Shown one piece after another: positions 32,399-43,643 of a stretch of 64,000 bases of DNA; the stretch's first letter is position 1, and the number at the start of each line of letters is the position of its first letter. The DNA lies in NCBI GenBank assembly GCA_002794775.1, contig NBAY01000047.1, positions 1-64,000 of the forward strand. The letters run 5' to 3'. Position numbers and translations under genes: made by a program. The notes beneath the pieces are model-generated. The model did not search any database, was not told where the DNA came from, and saw only the letters and a list, made by a program, of their open reading frames with translations. The stretch is from Porodaedalea pini. Taxonomy: Eukaryota > Basidiomycota > Agaricomycetes > Hymenochaetales > Hymenochaetaceae.

Positions 32399-33632
32399 TC
32401 CGATATTCACTTATGCAATTTGATGAGCGAGGCGTGATGTTATACTTATAGGTAGAACCCGTTGTACTGAGAAAGTTGCCAATGAGACTCTGAGAGCGAG
32501 AGAGCTGTGAGAAGTCGCATTTTAATAAGCTTGAGGAAGGGGTTTGTAAGTTTCATTTCTTGTTTTGTAAGGCGACTCAGGAATGGATTAGTCAGGCCGA
32601 GGTCAGAGGTACGACGAAATGGAAGGGAATATTAATACAGCCAGATAGGGGGGTTTGAGGAGCTACTGATACATATTACCAGCAAGCAGCTTTCTACAGG
32701 TCTGCGACCCAGGAAGGACCGACAGCTTAGTGAATAGCTGAGCTAGGGAAAGGCAAGTCGAGAGTCCACTGCAAGCAGACCAAGGAAGACGGCGGCGGTA
32801 AAGAGAGAGGACGAAAGAGGAGAGGGAGAAAGGTCCGGAATATACGGAAGTACGGATGCGATACATATGTCATGCAGATCTGTTGGATGGGTCATCGTGA
32901 TCATCAAGTTTGACAGGAACTGTGGAAACTGACCCGTTGATCGCTAAATAGTACAAGTACAAATGGTCTCGATTGGTCCATCGGTGTCACATAAAGTGGG
33001 CCGAGCCGGCGACTCAGAGATCCCGCTTCTAGACTCACTCATGCCCGAGTGCCGACGATACAGGAAACGAGGCGCGCAGGAAGAGAGGACGATATAGACA
33101 GGAAACATGAAAGGAGAAATGGACGTCGGTGAGCGATTGAGGATTCCAGTTTCAAGGAGATCCGAGTGAGGCTCCTTCAATGTTCCTTTCGGTGTTTCGG
33201 ATCTTGAATGGAACGTCACGTCGGTGGATCATCGCCCGCACTCGCTTAGATCGCAAATCTCGTGGCGCTGCAGTCGGCCGTAACCAGGCGTTGCCTGCGT
33301 TCCAGGTTCGCGGCAAGAAAAACAAATATAAAAGAAAAAGAAAAGAAAGAGAAAGAGAATAACAATGAATCAGGGTAAAATATAACAAAGCAAAAAGCGA
33401 GACTTGAGATAAGTATGCAGTGAGATGCGTCGGTTGTTTGTTATTTGCAGTTCGGGAAGTCTGTGGGTTCCCCTTTGGCATTCGTGGTCATCGCGACTGG
33501 AAAATAAACGCGAGCGCCACCGGTCCGATTTATACGCGATCACGTGCATTTTCCGCGGTTGATAAATGAGGCTGCTGGCTCTCATCGTCGTCACTCTCTC
33601 TCGCTCACCCCCTCTCCTCGCCGTCGAACACG
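32399..33632. other. Intergenic region
   Basis: Copy-2 promoter first, then a stretch at 32,655-32,740 similar to 30,590-30,660 (the duplication's distal flank). A second, shorter tRNA-like scrap (GCTGAGCTAGG, near 32,734) lies at its end. Beyond 32,760 nothing recognised; a purine-rich run lies at 33,316-33,360. Confidence 0.4.
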
Positions 33633-34521
33633 ATGATGGCCACTGGTTACTCAACTCTCTTCTCTCTTGGCCTCTCCAATATACACACATCCTTCCCTCG
33701 CGATCCTGACGTGGCGACGCCTTCCAGCCTCAGTCTCAGCGCCACGCCCAGCACGCCCTCGTCCTCGGTGGCAGCCGCAGCTTTTGCACTGGCGCCACCA
33801 AAAATCCAGATCGACACCCAGCTGCCAACCCTTCGTCCACATATGCGCCGGCGTCGGTCGAGCCTCACTGCAGCGCAGTCTCCACTGGGGAACATCGGCG
33901 TCAAGAGCCCTGCTCGTGCTGCGCGTACCGCTGCTGCGTCACCCGCCAAGTCCCGCCACCGTCGCTCCGAGAGCGATGCCGTCGCGCGTCTGAGGAGCAA
34001 CAGCCTCGGTGATAGTCTGCGGTACGCCCTCTGCGCATTGTGCATTGTGACTCGGAGATGCTAAGTACACCTTATCCCCAAACAGAACACGCCGTGGCCC
34101 TGTGCGCACACCTGCTCCTGCACCGCCAGATATGCCTCTCCCGGCTGTCCCTGCTCTCCCTGCCGAATACGCATCTGCTGCAGCGAAGCATAGGGCTTCA
34201 AGCCCCGTGCGCCCGCCGTCTGACACCTCGGCGTACCGCCGGACATGCCTCTCCGACAAGGATTATGCACTCAACTCCGGTCTCGGGGCCCGGGTCTCAC
34301 TGCCTGTGCCGGCGTCTGCCGTGAGTACGGGCTCGTATTGGAGCTCGCCGCAGATGCTGCTCACGCCAGGCTTCGCCACAAAGCTTGCGCTAGCGCTGAA
34401 CACCCCACCGGGTTCTGCGTTCCCGAGTCCGAATCCTCTTCAGAGCCCCGTCGATCCCATTCTTGGAAGCTCATACTTCGAGACCCGCACGCCTGTCGAT
34501 CAAGACATGAAGGAGAATTAA
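33633..34521 (+). CDS. Ser/Pro/Ala-rich protein of unknown function
   Basis: Exons 33,633-34,021 and 34,086-34,521 (64-bp intron) give 274 residues. No domain recognised. It is mostly disordered: a basic RRRRSSLTAAQSP patch near residue 72 looks like a kinase target, Ala/Ser tracts follow, and the C-terminus is a less repetitive SPVDPILGSSYFETRTP segment that may be the conserved core. No signal peptide or membrane segment. The 3' flank has two long T runs (34,558-34,590). Start chosen at the first of two adjacent ATGs. Confidence 0.65.
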
Positions 34522-36573
34522 TTAATTTGTGGCGTGCTTTCTTGCGTTCCACTGCTCTTTTTTTTTTGCTCCCGTCTTTTTTTTTTGCACCACCTATCCC
34601 CACCCAAAAATCAACATCGTACATACCTCCGCGTATTAAATGCCTGCTTCCCCGGTCGGAAGGTCCGCATTACTGTTTGTCCTGTCGATGCCATCCCTAT
34701 TGTATACGCTGTGCTGTGCCCTCCATTGTGTCTTTCTTCCATCTATTACATATCTACTTGCACACCATCTATTCCATCGACGCCTTTGACTCCATCTCTG
34801 CATCATACATACAATACACAGTATATATTAGCTAAGATATAGCACTAACGCTCGCCACCCTCTTTCCATCCCTTCCGTCCTTTCCATCTTCCCTATTTCC
34901 TCTCGCCCTCTCCGCTTGGCCGGCCTACATCCTAGTCGCATACTCGATTGTAATGCATAATGATTTACAAGTGATCCCCTTAACTCGTGGCCCGATTTTT
35001 CAAGTACCTCTGGAAATCTGGACACGTTTGGAGCTTATTTGCGACCTCTGACTTATCTTTTCTCCATTCCCTCTGCTGTGACACCCTTGCCTCAGTTGCG
35101 TAAATTGTTTCTCGCACTCTCGCACTGTCTTGCGCTCTTTTCTACGTCTCTGATGCACTTTAGTAGCATGTAAAACTGATGATTCAGATGGACATGACAG
35201 GATCAATTATGATAAACTGGCATCTCTTTAATTTTCTCATCCAAGTCCCGGCGTCTACGTTTTTAAAGCTTACCCAGAACGATCCAGAATGTACCATGTA
35301 ATCTGACAGTGTGTCATCTTAATATACAAACGCAACCCCCTACTTTCGACACAGCCACATGCTGACTAAATTCGGACTTTCAATGTTTTTGATGCTTCTT
35401 TTTTCCTTCTTTAGTTGTCACCCACATGCTCCTGCTCCGGCCAGCTCCGAAAATTTTGATGGCTCAAAGCGGCAACATTGCAGATCATCACATGATGTCT
35501 GCACATGGGCACACTCTGTAGGCTCAATCAACTCATTTCCCCTATGAAAAAAATTGTAAAAAAATATGAAAAAAATTCGAAAAAATCAGGGAAAAAATAA
35601 TTTAATTAAATCATGCTCTTCTCTCAAAAATTTGATGGCTAAAAGTGGTAACTCCAAAGCAGCAGCTTGCAAATCATCTATAATCAATTTTATACTCCTC
35701 ACATGAAAAAGTTAGGAAAAATGCTGAAAAAAATAAGTCAGTTAGAGAAATATTCTGCTATCTTCTCCATGTGTATTATAAAATAAATCTCAGTAGAAAA
35801 TCAACCAATAGGAGTCCATTGAGAGTTACTCTCAGAATATGTAAATCATTGGTCTGGCTCATGCCAGAGTATACATAGCACAACTCAGTATAAGTGCATA
35901 TAAGCTTTGGATGAGCTGGGCAGTAAATAGAATGTGAAAAGGGCATGAACTGAACATAATGTGCCAGACTCCATAGGTCTGGAGACTGCCACTGAGTCTC
36001 AGACTTGGACTCCTCATAATTGTGGTACAGCTACATGGTTGTGTTTCAGAGTTTGTGTCTTGGAATGTCAGACACTCAATACATCAGGGTCAAGTCATGA
36101 TGTATAGGAAGTCAGCAACATGTTAGAAGTAGTGAGAATACTCTAGCAGGCCTACACCTATAGTCTTTTATGAATATAATACAAGGTGTCCTAACATAGT
36201 ATCTATATTGTATAAATAATATCCTTTCTATTTATTTTAAATGAAGACATGAGAAGCAGGTATTATGCACTATGTCTCTCCATTGAAGGAGACTTATTCT
36301 ATCTTCAAGTTCTCAACAACCAATATTGTACTTAGTGAGGTTTTGTTGTAAATAGAGTGTCATACAATAAAACTTCAGATTGCTTTCAAGCATGTGTATG
36401 TGAGATATATCATGTGAACTAAGATGAAGCATTGTTTTAAGAGCTTAGACTGATGGCCAGGAAGGAACTTTAAATAGGTATAGCTTTTAGAGTGAGAAAT
36501 TACATTAATTAAATCTGTAGAACCAAAAAAACTCGGATTAAGCAATGCCTAAAAACTCGGATTGATGGCCAGC
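34522..36573. other. AT-rich gene-free island, left part
   Basis: No ORF of note. From about 35,530 the sequence is clearly richer in A/T than its neighbours, with runs of A (35,545-35,600). It holds a diverged tandem repeat (35,426-35,797) and short repeats such as AAAAACTCGGATT at about 36,526 and 36,551. Confidence 0.6.
35426..35797. repeat. Diverged tandem repeat, about 186-bp unit
   Basis: CATGCTC...TTTGATGGCT...GCAAC/GGTAAC...ATCATC...AT-rich block occurs starting near 35,426 and again near 35,612. Many differences are C to T or G to A (AGCGGCAAC versus AGTGGTAAC), as if deaminated. Confidence 0.55.
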
Positions 36574-36600
36574 GGAGTTCCCGGCGAAGCCGGGAACTCC
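36574..36600. repeat. Perfect 12-bp hairpin
   Basis: GGAGTTCCCGGC, loop GAA, GCCGGGAACTCC. A GC-rich stem in an AT-rich island, 17 bp before the large inverted repeat. Confidence 0.8.
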
Positions 36601-36617
36601 AGGGCTGGTATGTTTGC

Positions 36618-37476
36618 AGTTACAGCCATTTTCATAAGTCCTGCGACACATGCATGTCACGTGAAGTGAGCCGCGTCAGAGCCAAAGTGTCGAAAAATTA
36701 GAATGAATGCCTATTTTCTCTGTGAATTCTGCACAGTACCTGCTCATTAAGTACTCAAAAAAAAGGCACGGTTCTCAGGAGAAGAAATATGTAAAATAGG
36801 GAGCAATAAATTGACTGTGTAGGCGGGTGGAGATCAAACAAGTGCAGCTGGTCTGTTCTCTCACCCATTTCCACTGAGATTCAAAAATTATGGCTCCCCT
36901 ACATCTACCTATAAAATTCTTTCCTACATCTGTAAATTAAGTATATGACTATACCAACATCTCCTGCAAGTTTGAAGCCAATCCATTCAGTATTCATGGT
37001 CCAGCAGCAAGATTTGTGTTCTACTCTGCAAGACCTGTTGTGAGAAAAGGAGGGTGGAAAGAGCTTGAAGTGGAACACAAATCTTGCTGCTGGACCATGA
37101 ATACTGAATGGATTGGCTTCAAACTTGCAGGAGATGTTGGTATAGTCATATACTTAATTTACAGATGTAGGAAAGAATTTTATAGGTAGATGTAGGGGAG
37201 CCATAATTTTTGAATCTCAGTGGAAATGGGTGAGAGAACAGACCAGCTGCACTTGTTTGATCTCCACCCGCCTACACAGTCAATTTATTGCTCCCTATTT
37301 TACATATTTCTTCTCCTGAGAACCGTGCCTTTTTTTTGAGTACTTAATGAGCAGGTACTGTGCAGAATTCACAGAGAAAATAGGCATTCATTCTAATTTT
37401 TCGACACTTTGGCTCTGACGCGGCTCATTTCACGTGACATGCACGTGTCGCAGGACTTATGAAAAAGGCTGTAACT
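36618..37476. repeat. Near-perfect inverted repeat: two 404-bp arms, 51-bp spacer
   Basis: Left arm 36,618-37,021, spacer 37,022-37,072, right arm 37,073-37,476. Reading one arm against the reverse complement of the other, I found three mismatches, all within about 60 bp of the outer end, and no gaps. Neither arm has a long ORF. A transcript across it would fold into a double-stranded hairpin of about 400 bp. Similarity stops abruptly just outside 36,618 and 37,476. Confidence 0.93.
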
Positions 37477-37905
37477 CCGAACTGACGATAATCGGGCCGC
37501 AGTTAGAAGAAACCTACGTTCATCGGTGTTCAGAAAGTAACATATCAAATGTCTTTTTTTCTTCTGAAGGTTCGTTGATGATGCAGAGAGAGTTGGGGTT
37601 CATATGCATGATCCAATTTGTATTCTCGGCATTTGATGTTAGTAGTATATAGAGACAGTACTAGCAATGGAGTTCCCCCTGATCATAATTCCGAGGTAAC
37701 GTTCCGGAGTATATTACAGAAGTACTGCATGCATTTGTTGCCCTAGAGCTAAATCCTACGAAATAAATCAGCACATGGCATTAAGACATCCTCAATCGAT
37801 TGGGAGATTCGCTCACTTCTTTCTTCTTCTTCCCCTTCTCCCCCACTTATTCTTGTTCTTATGCTCGTATCCATGATCATCCTTATCCTCATCCTCACCC
37901 TCACC
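37477..37905. other. Intergenic region
   Basis: Between the inverted repeat and the 3' end of the NTPase gene. A CT-rich low-complexity stretch at 37,815-37,910 is the only feature. Confidence 0.5.
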
Positions 37906-40900
37906 TTAACGCTCATCCTCGTCGCACCAGCACGGCCAGAATTCCTTATCAACCCCTCTGCCTGGATCCATACTCATAAGTGTCGCACTCTTTGAGCCGT
38001 TCGCATTCATATACACATCTTGCCACCCTGTCTCAGGATCTAGCGCCTCCCATAATTTTCGGTCACGAGAATTTATTGAACGTAGGCAATCGGGATCAAG
38101 CCCTCCAATCCAACAGTCGTAAGAATAGTATAGCTTGTTGTTGTGCCGGAGCACCCTCTTTGTCCATTGAACGTCAGGCTTCGATGAAAGTGAAAATATG
38201 ATGCGAATAATGGGCTTTGGGGTTTCCACTTTACCCCACAATCCGGGAGCTTCAGGATCCATGTCGTTGAAGAGACGCTTTGAATCACCTTCAAAGGTTG
38301 CCCCATCCCAGACTCGGGCCTGAACCAGAATGAAGCTCATGTGTAGTGTCGAAAATTTGGTACCGAGAAGTATCGGTAAGACGAGGTTGATCTCGTGCTC
38401 GTCAGTGGCACACCGTAGCGCTGCCCCTCGTACCATATAACGTATGAGATACTCCAGTGTGCAGGTGCCCTCGTCGGATGGTTTGACGAAGTGGTTGAAG
38501 TGCATGTGCGCGTCACTGAACGAGTTATACATTTCTTGAACAACGTGGCTTCCCATAAACATTAATGAGCTCTTGAATAGAAAACCCATAAAGCTCTTGA
38601 CAGTCACCATCAGCGACCGTACGGATGTATCACTTCGTAACCATATTGATGTAGGATCTTCTTTGTATGCGGCGTCGTCGCGTGCCATTGTCAGAAGCAG
38701 CATAGCAATCAGCTTGCTCCGGTCCCTACTATTGACCGCAAATGATTGTAGGACACGTTCCAGTGCACGTGGAGGATGGAATCCATCCTTCCTCATAATC
38801 CAAGCCGCGGCTTCTGCAAGAAGAGGCTCGGATCCTGATAACGTTTCAGCTCCGATGCACAGACGCATGTGAGCCCTCACTTGCTTCTTCCCTAAGAAAG
38901 AATTGATCGGTGATGCGTCGAGTTCGATAGCTAGGCGACTGGATAGACACGCAAACGTCTGTGCTACGTTTAGGCATTTAAAATCGATGTTTCAAGTCCG
39001 CATGTAGTAGCTTCGCCGCTGCAAACCGAACGATTTCTCGCTGAACGTCGTGACTTCCACGTCAATAAAGCAATACGAACCTTTAAAAAAAAGTAAGAGC
39101 AGATGTGATTGATAAAGCCGGTGTTTTGGATCAAATATCAGGTGTACGTACAATGGGCGTCCGAATGTAACCATGAAGCGCATTCTTGAAGCCTCCTCCA
39201 AACTCAAAACTGTATAGACACTCTGACTGTCGTTGACTTTACGATATTCCAATTTCCCATCACCAACGGTCCTTACTCTATTTGCAAATGCATCATAGCC
39301 CAGGTCTGTGAATGCGGGCACAGGTAAATATTGCCTGTGTTGTAGGCTGGCTGAAGCATCTTCACCACGAGTGCGGGTGAGCTGGGACATCTTGCCTGTT
39401 GTTGAAATGAAGATTCCGAAGATTTGGCAGTGCCGTAACCCTCGAAAGACTGTTCGTAGTGTGGAGAAGTAAGACCATTTTGTCCCTCTGGCTTTCCTGC
39501 AACCATCGGCAGCTTCGGCTTTGGAGTCACTGTCGGTGCCGCTGTCGCTATCGTCCTCGCCAATATATCTTCCGAACGCGTCCCCTTTCAATGTGTCTGC
39601 TTCATCAAAAGCGACAATAACAACTGGCTCGTCAGACGGCTGGGGGTTTGTGTCTGACCCAACACCTGCTTGGACCTTGGATTAGCATTAGTTGTATGTA
39701 TCAGCGATGTTCACTCTCACCTGGCACGAATTCTGCAAGCAGCTTCTCGAGATTAGATTTAGCCATGAGGTGTAAGTCATAATCAGCTGCAGTTGATCGA
39801 TTGCCATGACTTGAAACTTTCGATGAAGACCTCTTGGAAAGAAGAATTAAAAGGCACGCTGCAGTCGATACACGATACATAAACACACTTCCAGGTCGGA
39901 AATTTGACCTCTGTAGTTCCTTGCACTTTGAACTCTATCGTAGAGGTCTGTTCGGTACTTGCATGGCGTGTCCGGTGTTTCGAAGGTAGTCATACTAGTA
40001 TGGAATTCCCTAGCAAGAATTTCATATTTCCCTTCTGATTTGAGAAGTTGAACCACTTTAGTTGTCTCTGCAAATAGAGCGGCTAGGAAAGCAAGGCTCA
40101 GAATATAGGCTTCGCGCCTAGTATACGACCCGGATTGGATGAAATAATTGCGGACTGCCGTGTCAGGGGGAGGGATCCCTGAATGAACAACATGGATGAG
40201 TCACAATCAAGGAATGCAATAACGCTGAACCAATGCCATACCGCTATCTTCACTACTCCGTAGACACAGCGGTATCAGAAAATGTGTCTTGCCGAGTTCG
40301 AGGACTGTCCTCGACTTGCCCATTCCCGAAGACTGAGCGATGGCGCAGACATTTGCATACATGGGTCGTTGTTCTGAGTCGCAGGCACGGTAACGGTACA
40401 CTATGTACTTCCAAAGCATAGTTGCTACGTTCCCTTTGTACTCCTCGCCCCAAGAAAGAAGTGTAGCTAGAAGTTATTTAGCGGATATGAAATATCAGAA
40501 CGGTTAAAAATAACTAACCAATTTGCTGGGCGTTCATCTCTGTCAGTCATACGAGTAAGCACTGCGAAGACGATTACGAGAGTTTGCTTTTCTTTTACCT
40601 TTCTTTTTGATGGGTTCATGGGCATGTGTCTTTATGATGGAATCTATATGTATACACTGATGTTAGGAGCAGTACTATCACAAGAAATTGAGACGTACGA
40701 AGGTTCATGAGGTCGTCCCAGTTTCCCTTCGTTTTCCCTTCATTCAGTGCGTCGCATAAGGCCTTCCAGTTTTCAGGATGGGTTTCTTTCAATTCCAACA
40801 AGAATTTCTTGCAATGATTGAAGTCATCGGTGATGGCAGGTACGAAACGTACATCCCTGGTCCAAAATGCTGTCGAGAGTACCCGTGTCAACGCCAGAAA

Positions 40901-41089
40901 CAAGACGGTAAGATTCCCGATTTCAGTGACCTCGCTCATCATGTCGCTGATCTCTTTCAACTGCACCTTTTCCGAATCGAAAAGCATTAGACGTCGGCGG
41001 TTCGCCGCTGGTCTATTTGGTAACAATGAGAACCCTTCGATTCTGCCCACGAGTTTCTCCGTTCCGCTCTCTGAATGTTTGCGCTTCAT
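37906..41089 (-). pseudogene. Crinkler-like P-loop NTPase gene, decayed
   Basis: Exons (minus) about 40,699-41,089, 40,599-40,643, 40,519-40,539, 40,242-40,466, 39,909-40,178, 39,721-39,858, 39,152-39,665 and 39,080 to 37,906. Walker A is AQSSGMGKSR (about 40,310-40,340); Walker B is VVIVAFDEAD (about 39,605-39,635); an acidic Asp/Ser patch follows. This matches a large, often silenced Agaricomycete family related to the NTPase module of Crinkler-type proteins. An in-frame TGA at 39,062-39,064 and a probable 1-nt insertion in the A run at 38,980-38,983 break the last exon, after which about 360 residues stay open. The breaks could also be sequencing errors. Its biochemical role is unknown; ATP binding is inferred. 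Confidence 0.7.
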
Positions 41090-41738
41090 TAGAGGACGAT
41101 GTGTACAATAGAGTCTCGTTGATCTTTGAAGTTTGATTTCGACGCCGACATTGTTCTCACGTGACGCTCACGTCCACTCTACTCCTCCGGTCTGTTTGAC
41201 ATCGTGTTCAAGGTCTTACATACCTGAGGTAGGTCAAAGCACAGGTTCCTCGAGAGACGATTAGATCCGCATGGTTATGTTCAGGTCTCTGGTCGGTCAG
41301 AGTACGCCGCGGTGGAAGCTCAAAAGCCAAGATGCGTCATGTTCTCGACACGTCCTGACGAGAATTTCCGAGAAAACATGTCATTTCCGATGATATATGC
41401 AGTGATTTCCTCCGGTAAAGAGGGCCGTGCTATTTGTGCGCCTTCTTTTTGCTTGGCCAACTGCCTCTTCCAGCTCCCGCATCCTCCATTCAGCGGATCA
41501 GCGTCCTCGTGATGTCCGCGCACTTGCCTTCAGACACGATTCGTGCACATGGAACGGCAGTAGGGCGATGCACCGACGCGAGCTAAGCGGCGGCAGAAGA
41601 GCGCCGCGCGCGACTTGCGCTAATTTTTGGGAGGGCCGCAACCGATGACCCCTAAGGCGAGGCATTGCATCGGCCTGTGACGCCCGGGAGCGCACCGAGC
41701 GCGTGCGACGCATCGGCCAGGGCTGACATCCTGGCACG
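41090..41738. other. Intergenic region upstream of cerato-platanin 1
   Basis: Divergent spacer between the NTPase gene and cerato-platanin 1. GC rises near 41,570-41,740. Nothing else recognised. Confidence 0.5.
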
Positions 41739-41745
41739 TATAAAA
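41739..41745 (+). promoter_or_regulatory. TATA box of cerato-platanin 1
   Basis: TATAAAA, 113 bp upstream of the ATG. A strong TATA fits a highly expressed secreted-protein gene. Confidence 0.7.
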
Positions 41746-41857
41746 TGTGGTGACCCAGACTTAGAGAAGATCAGATTCCAAGAACCTTTCGCATCTCGAC
41801 CTCACGCTCATCTTCACCTCTTTCCTCGTTCTCTTCACGCCAACCAATATCACCACC

Positions 41858-42268
41858 ATGCACTTCACGACGATCTTCTCCATGCTCTTCCTCGCCGGCG
41901 CGGCATTCGCGACACGCGCAGGCTACGACACGACGTACGACAACGCGTCGGGTAGCATGGACACTGTCGCGTGCTCCGACGGGTCGAACGGGCTTGCGAA
42001 GCGCTTCCCGACCTTTGGCGATGTGCCAACGTTCCCTTTCATCGGCGGCGCGTCTGCGATCGCTGGGTGGAACGACGCCGCATGCGGAAGCTGCTGGACC
42101 TTGACGTACAATAGCTCGAGCGTTACTATCACGGCAATCGACCATGCGGATGATGGGTTCAACCTCAGCCAAGAGGCCCTTGACGCCCTTACGAATGGAG
42201 ATGCGGTCGAACTTGGAGTTGTGACACTTACAGCAGAGCAGGTGGACAAGTCTGCCTGCGGCCTGTAA
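41858..42268 (+). CDS. Cerato-platanin family secreted protein 1
   Basis: 136 residues, no intron. A signal peptide covers about residues 1-18 (hydrophobic MLFLAGAAFA). The mature part carries the family core: YDTTYDNASGSMDTVAC, a PTFPFIGG stretch, CGSCW and TAIDHADDGFNLS, with four cysteines (VAC, CGSC, SACGL) for two disulfides. Length and cysteine spacing are typical. Cerato-platanins are small double-psi barrel proteins secreted to the wall or medium, with expansin-like, surface-active or plant-eliciting roles. It is convergent with copy 2. Confidence 0.97.
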   Translation: MHFTTIFSMLFLAGAAFATRAGYDTTYDNASGSMDTVACSDGSNGLAKRFPTFGDVPTFPFIGGASAIAGWNDAACGSCWTLTYNSSSVTITAIDHADDGFNLSQEALDALTNGDAVELGVVTLTAEQVDKSACGL

Positions 42269-43120
42269 GGTCCCCAGTCGGCTTGATCATTGTGCGTACC
42301 CTACCTTCGTGTTGGGTGTGATGTTTTGCAGTCTAACTTAATTCGTTATTTCTAGAGCGCAAACTCAGTCCACATCCATTCATCGACACGACGGACTCTC
42401 ACATAATGAACTCTAATTACGTCCACGGACTCACAGACTCTCGGACTCATTCCTTTTCTTCGTTTCGTTCTGACACTTGGACTTCTCTTGTTGTTCTCGC
42501 CTGTTTGTTGTTAAACTTTGTTAAACTTTGTTGGTCTGCATGAGATGTATTGTTCCTCAACTTGAATCCTGAGCTTCATTCATATGCAGATCAGCCATTG
42601 CAAGCGAATGAGAGAGAGAGAGAAAAAAAATTGCGGCCCTTACAATCGGGCAGTGAATGTTCGAGCTTCATCTCTACTTATGATAAAAACGCGTTGCGAC
42701 GCGTCAGCTTGTCGGAGACCACAACACCGCACTTCATCGCAAAGTTCTCAAAGCGTCGACCATCGGCGGGGAGAGGCAGATGGCTCGGGCGCTCGCCTGA
42801 CACGGTGCTGTTGCTTACAATGGTAGACAAAGGCTCGTCATTATCTCATGATCGGTAAACTCTTGAGCGGCTTCAGATGGACTTCTACAAAAGTAGAGCA
42901 CGGAAATCAAATGCCAGTATGCTCTGAAGATTTTATCTGTTCATGAAGTCAAATTTACGCGTATAGTCCTGAAGTAGTGCATAATTCCGAGTTTACATCC
43001 CTACAAGCTATCCCTGACCATTCCCTTTTGTAGTACACAGTAGGCAGCACTGCACTAGAATTTAGAGACTAGTAAGTTGATTATAATTGTATTGCTCACT
43101 AGAAATGCGCTCAAACCGGA
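42269..43120. other. Spacer between convergent cerato-platanin genes
   Basis: 3' UTRs of both genes. TTGTTAAACT occurs twice in tandem at about 42,507-42,530. No gene. Confidence 0.5.
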
Positions 43121-43543
43121 CTACAGGCCGCACTGAGACCTATCAACCTCCTCCGCATCAACCTGAACGGCGCCGTCGAACACGGCATTTCCGTCTGTAA
43201 GGGTATCAAGCGCTTCCTGGCTAAGGTTGAACCCATCATCAGCATGGTCAATCGCGGTGACCAGGATCGACACGCCCGTTGTCGCGAACGTGAGGCGCCA
43301 GCAGCTGCCGCACTCCGCGGAGCCGAACCCTGCGATGGCACTCGAGCCACCGATGTTCGGGAACGTCGGGAGGGAGCCGAAAGTCGGGAACTGGCCAGCG
43401 AGGCCGTTGGGTCCCGTGGAGCAGGAGACGGTGTCCATGTCGCCTGAGGCATTGTCGTAGGTGTTATCGTAGCTAGCGCGCTCTGTCCCTGCGAATACGG
43501 CACCTGCGAACAGGAGGGCGGAGATGAACGACGAGAGATGCAT
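43121..43543 (-). CDS. Cerato-platanin family secreted protein 2
   Basis: 140 residues, no intron, ATG 43,543 to TAG 43,121. A signal peptide covers about residues 1-18 (SALLFAGAVFA). The core YDNTYDNASGDMDTVSC, CGSCW and TAIDHADDGFNLS and four cysteines are kept, ending SQCGL. It is clearly a paralogue of copy 1, in convergent orientation. It has a small insertion before TAIDH and a more acidic C-terminal third, so the two may differ in surface properties. Confidence 0.97.
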   Translation of the reverse strand: MHLSSFISALLFAGAVFAGTERASYDNTYDNASGDMDTVSCSTGPNGLAGQFPTFGSLPTFPNIGGSSAIAGFGSAECGSCWRLTFATTGVSILVTAIDHADDGFNLSQEALDTLTDGNAVFDGAVQVDAEEVDRSQCGL

Positions 43544-43635
43544 TATTGTATGAGAAGAGAGATACAAGAGAAGATCTGATTTAGAGGCGAAGACGTGGGC
43601 TTGGACTCTGGACCTTCAAGGAGGGAAGGACTCAC

Positions 43636-43643
43636 TTTTTATA
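43636..43643 (-). promoter_or_regulatory. TATA box of cerato-platanin 2
   Basis: TATAAAAA on the minus strand, 93 bp upstream of the ATG, similar in layout to copy 1. Confidence 0.65.

Noticed and set aside
36618..37476. Inverted repeat as a cut-and-paste DNA transposon with long terminal repeats
   Set aside because: The spacer is only 51 bp, there is no transposase and no clear target duplication at the ends. A short foldback element remains possible but unsupported.
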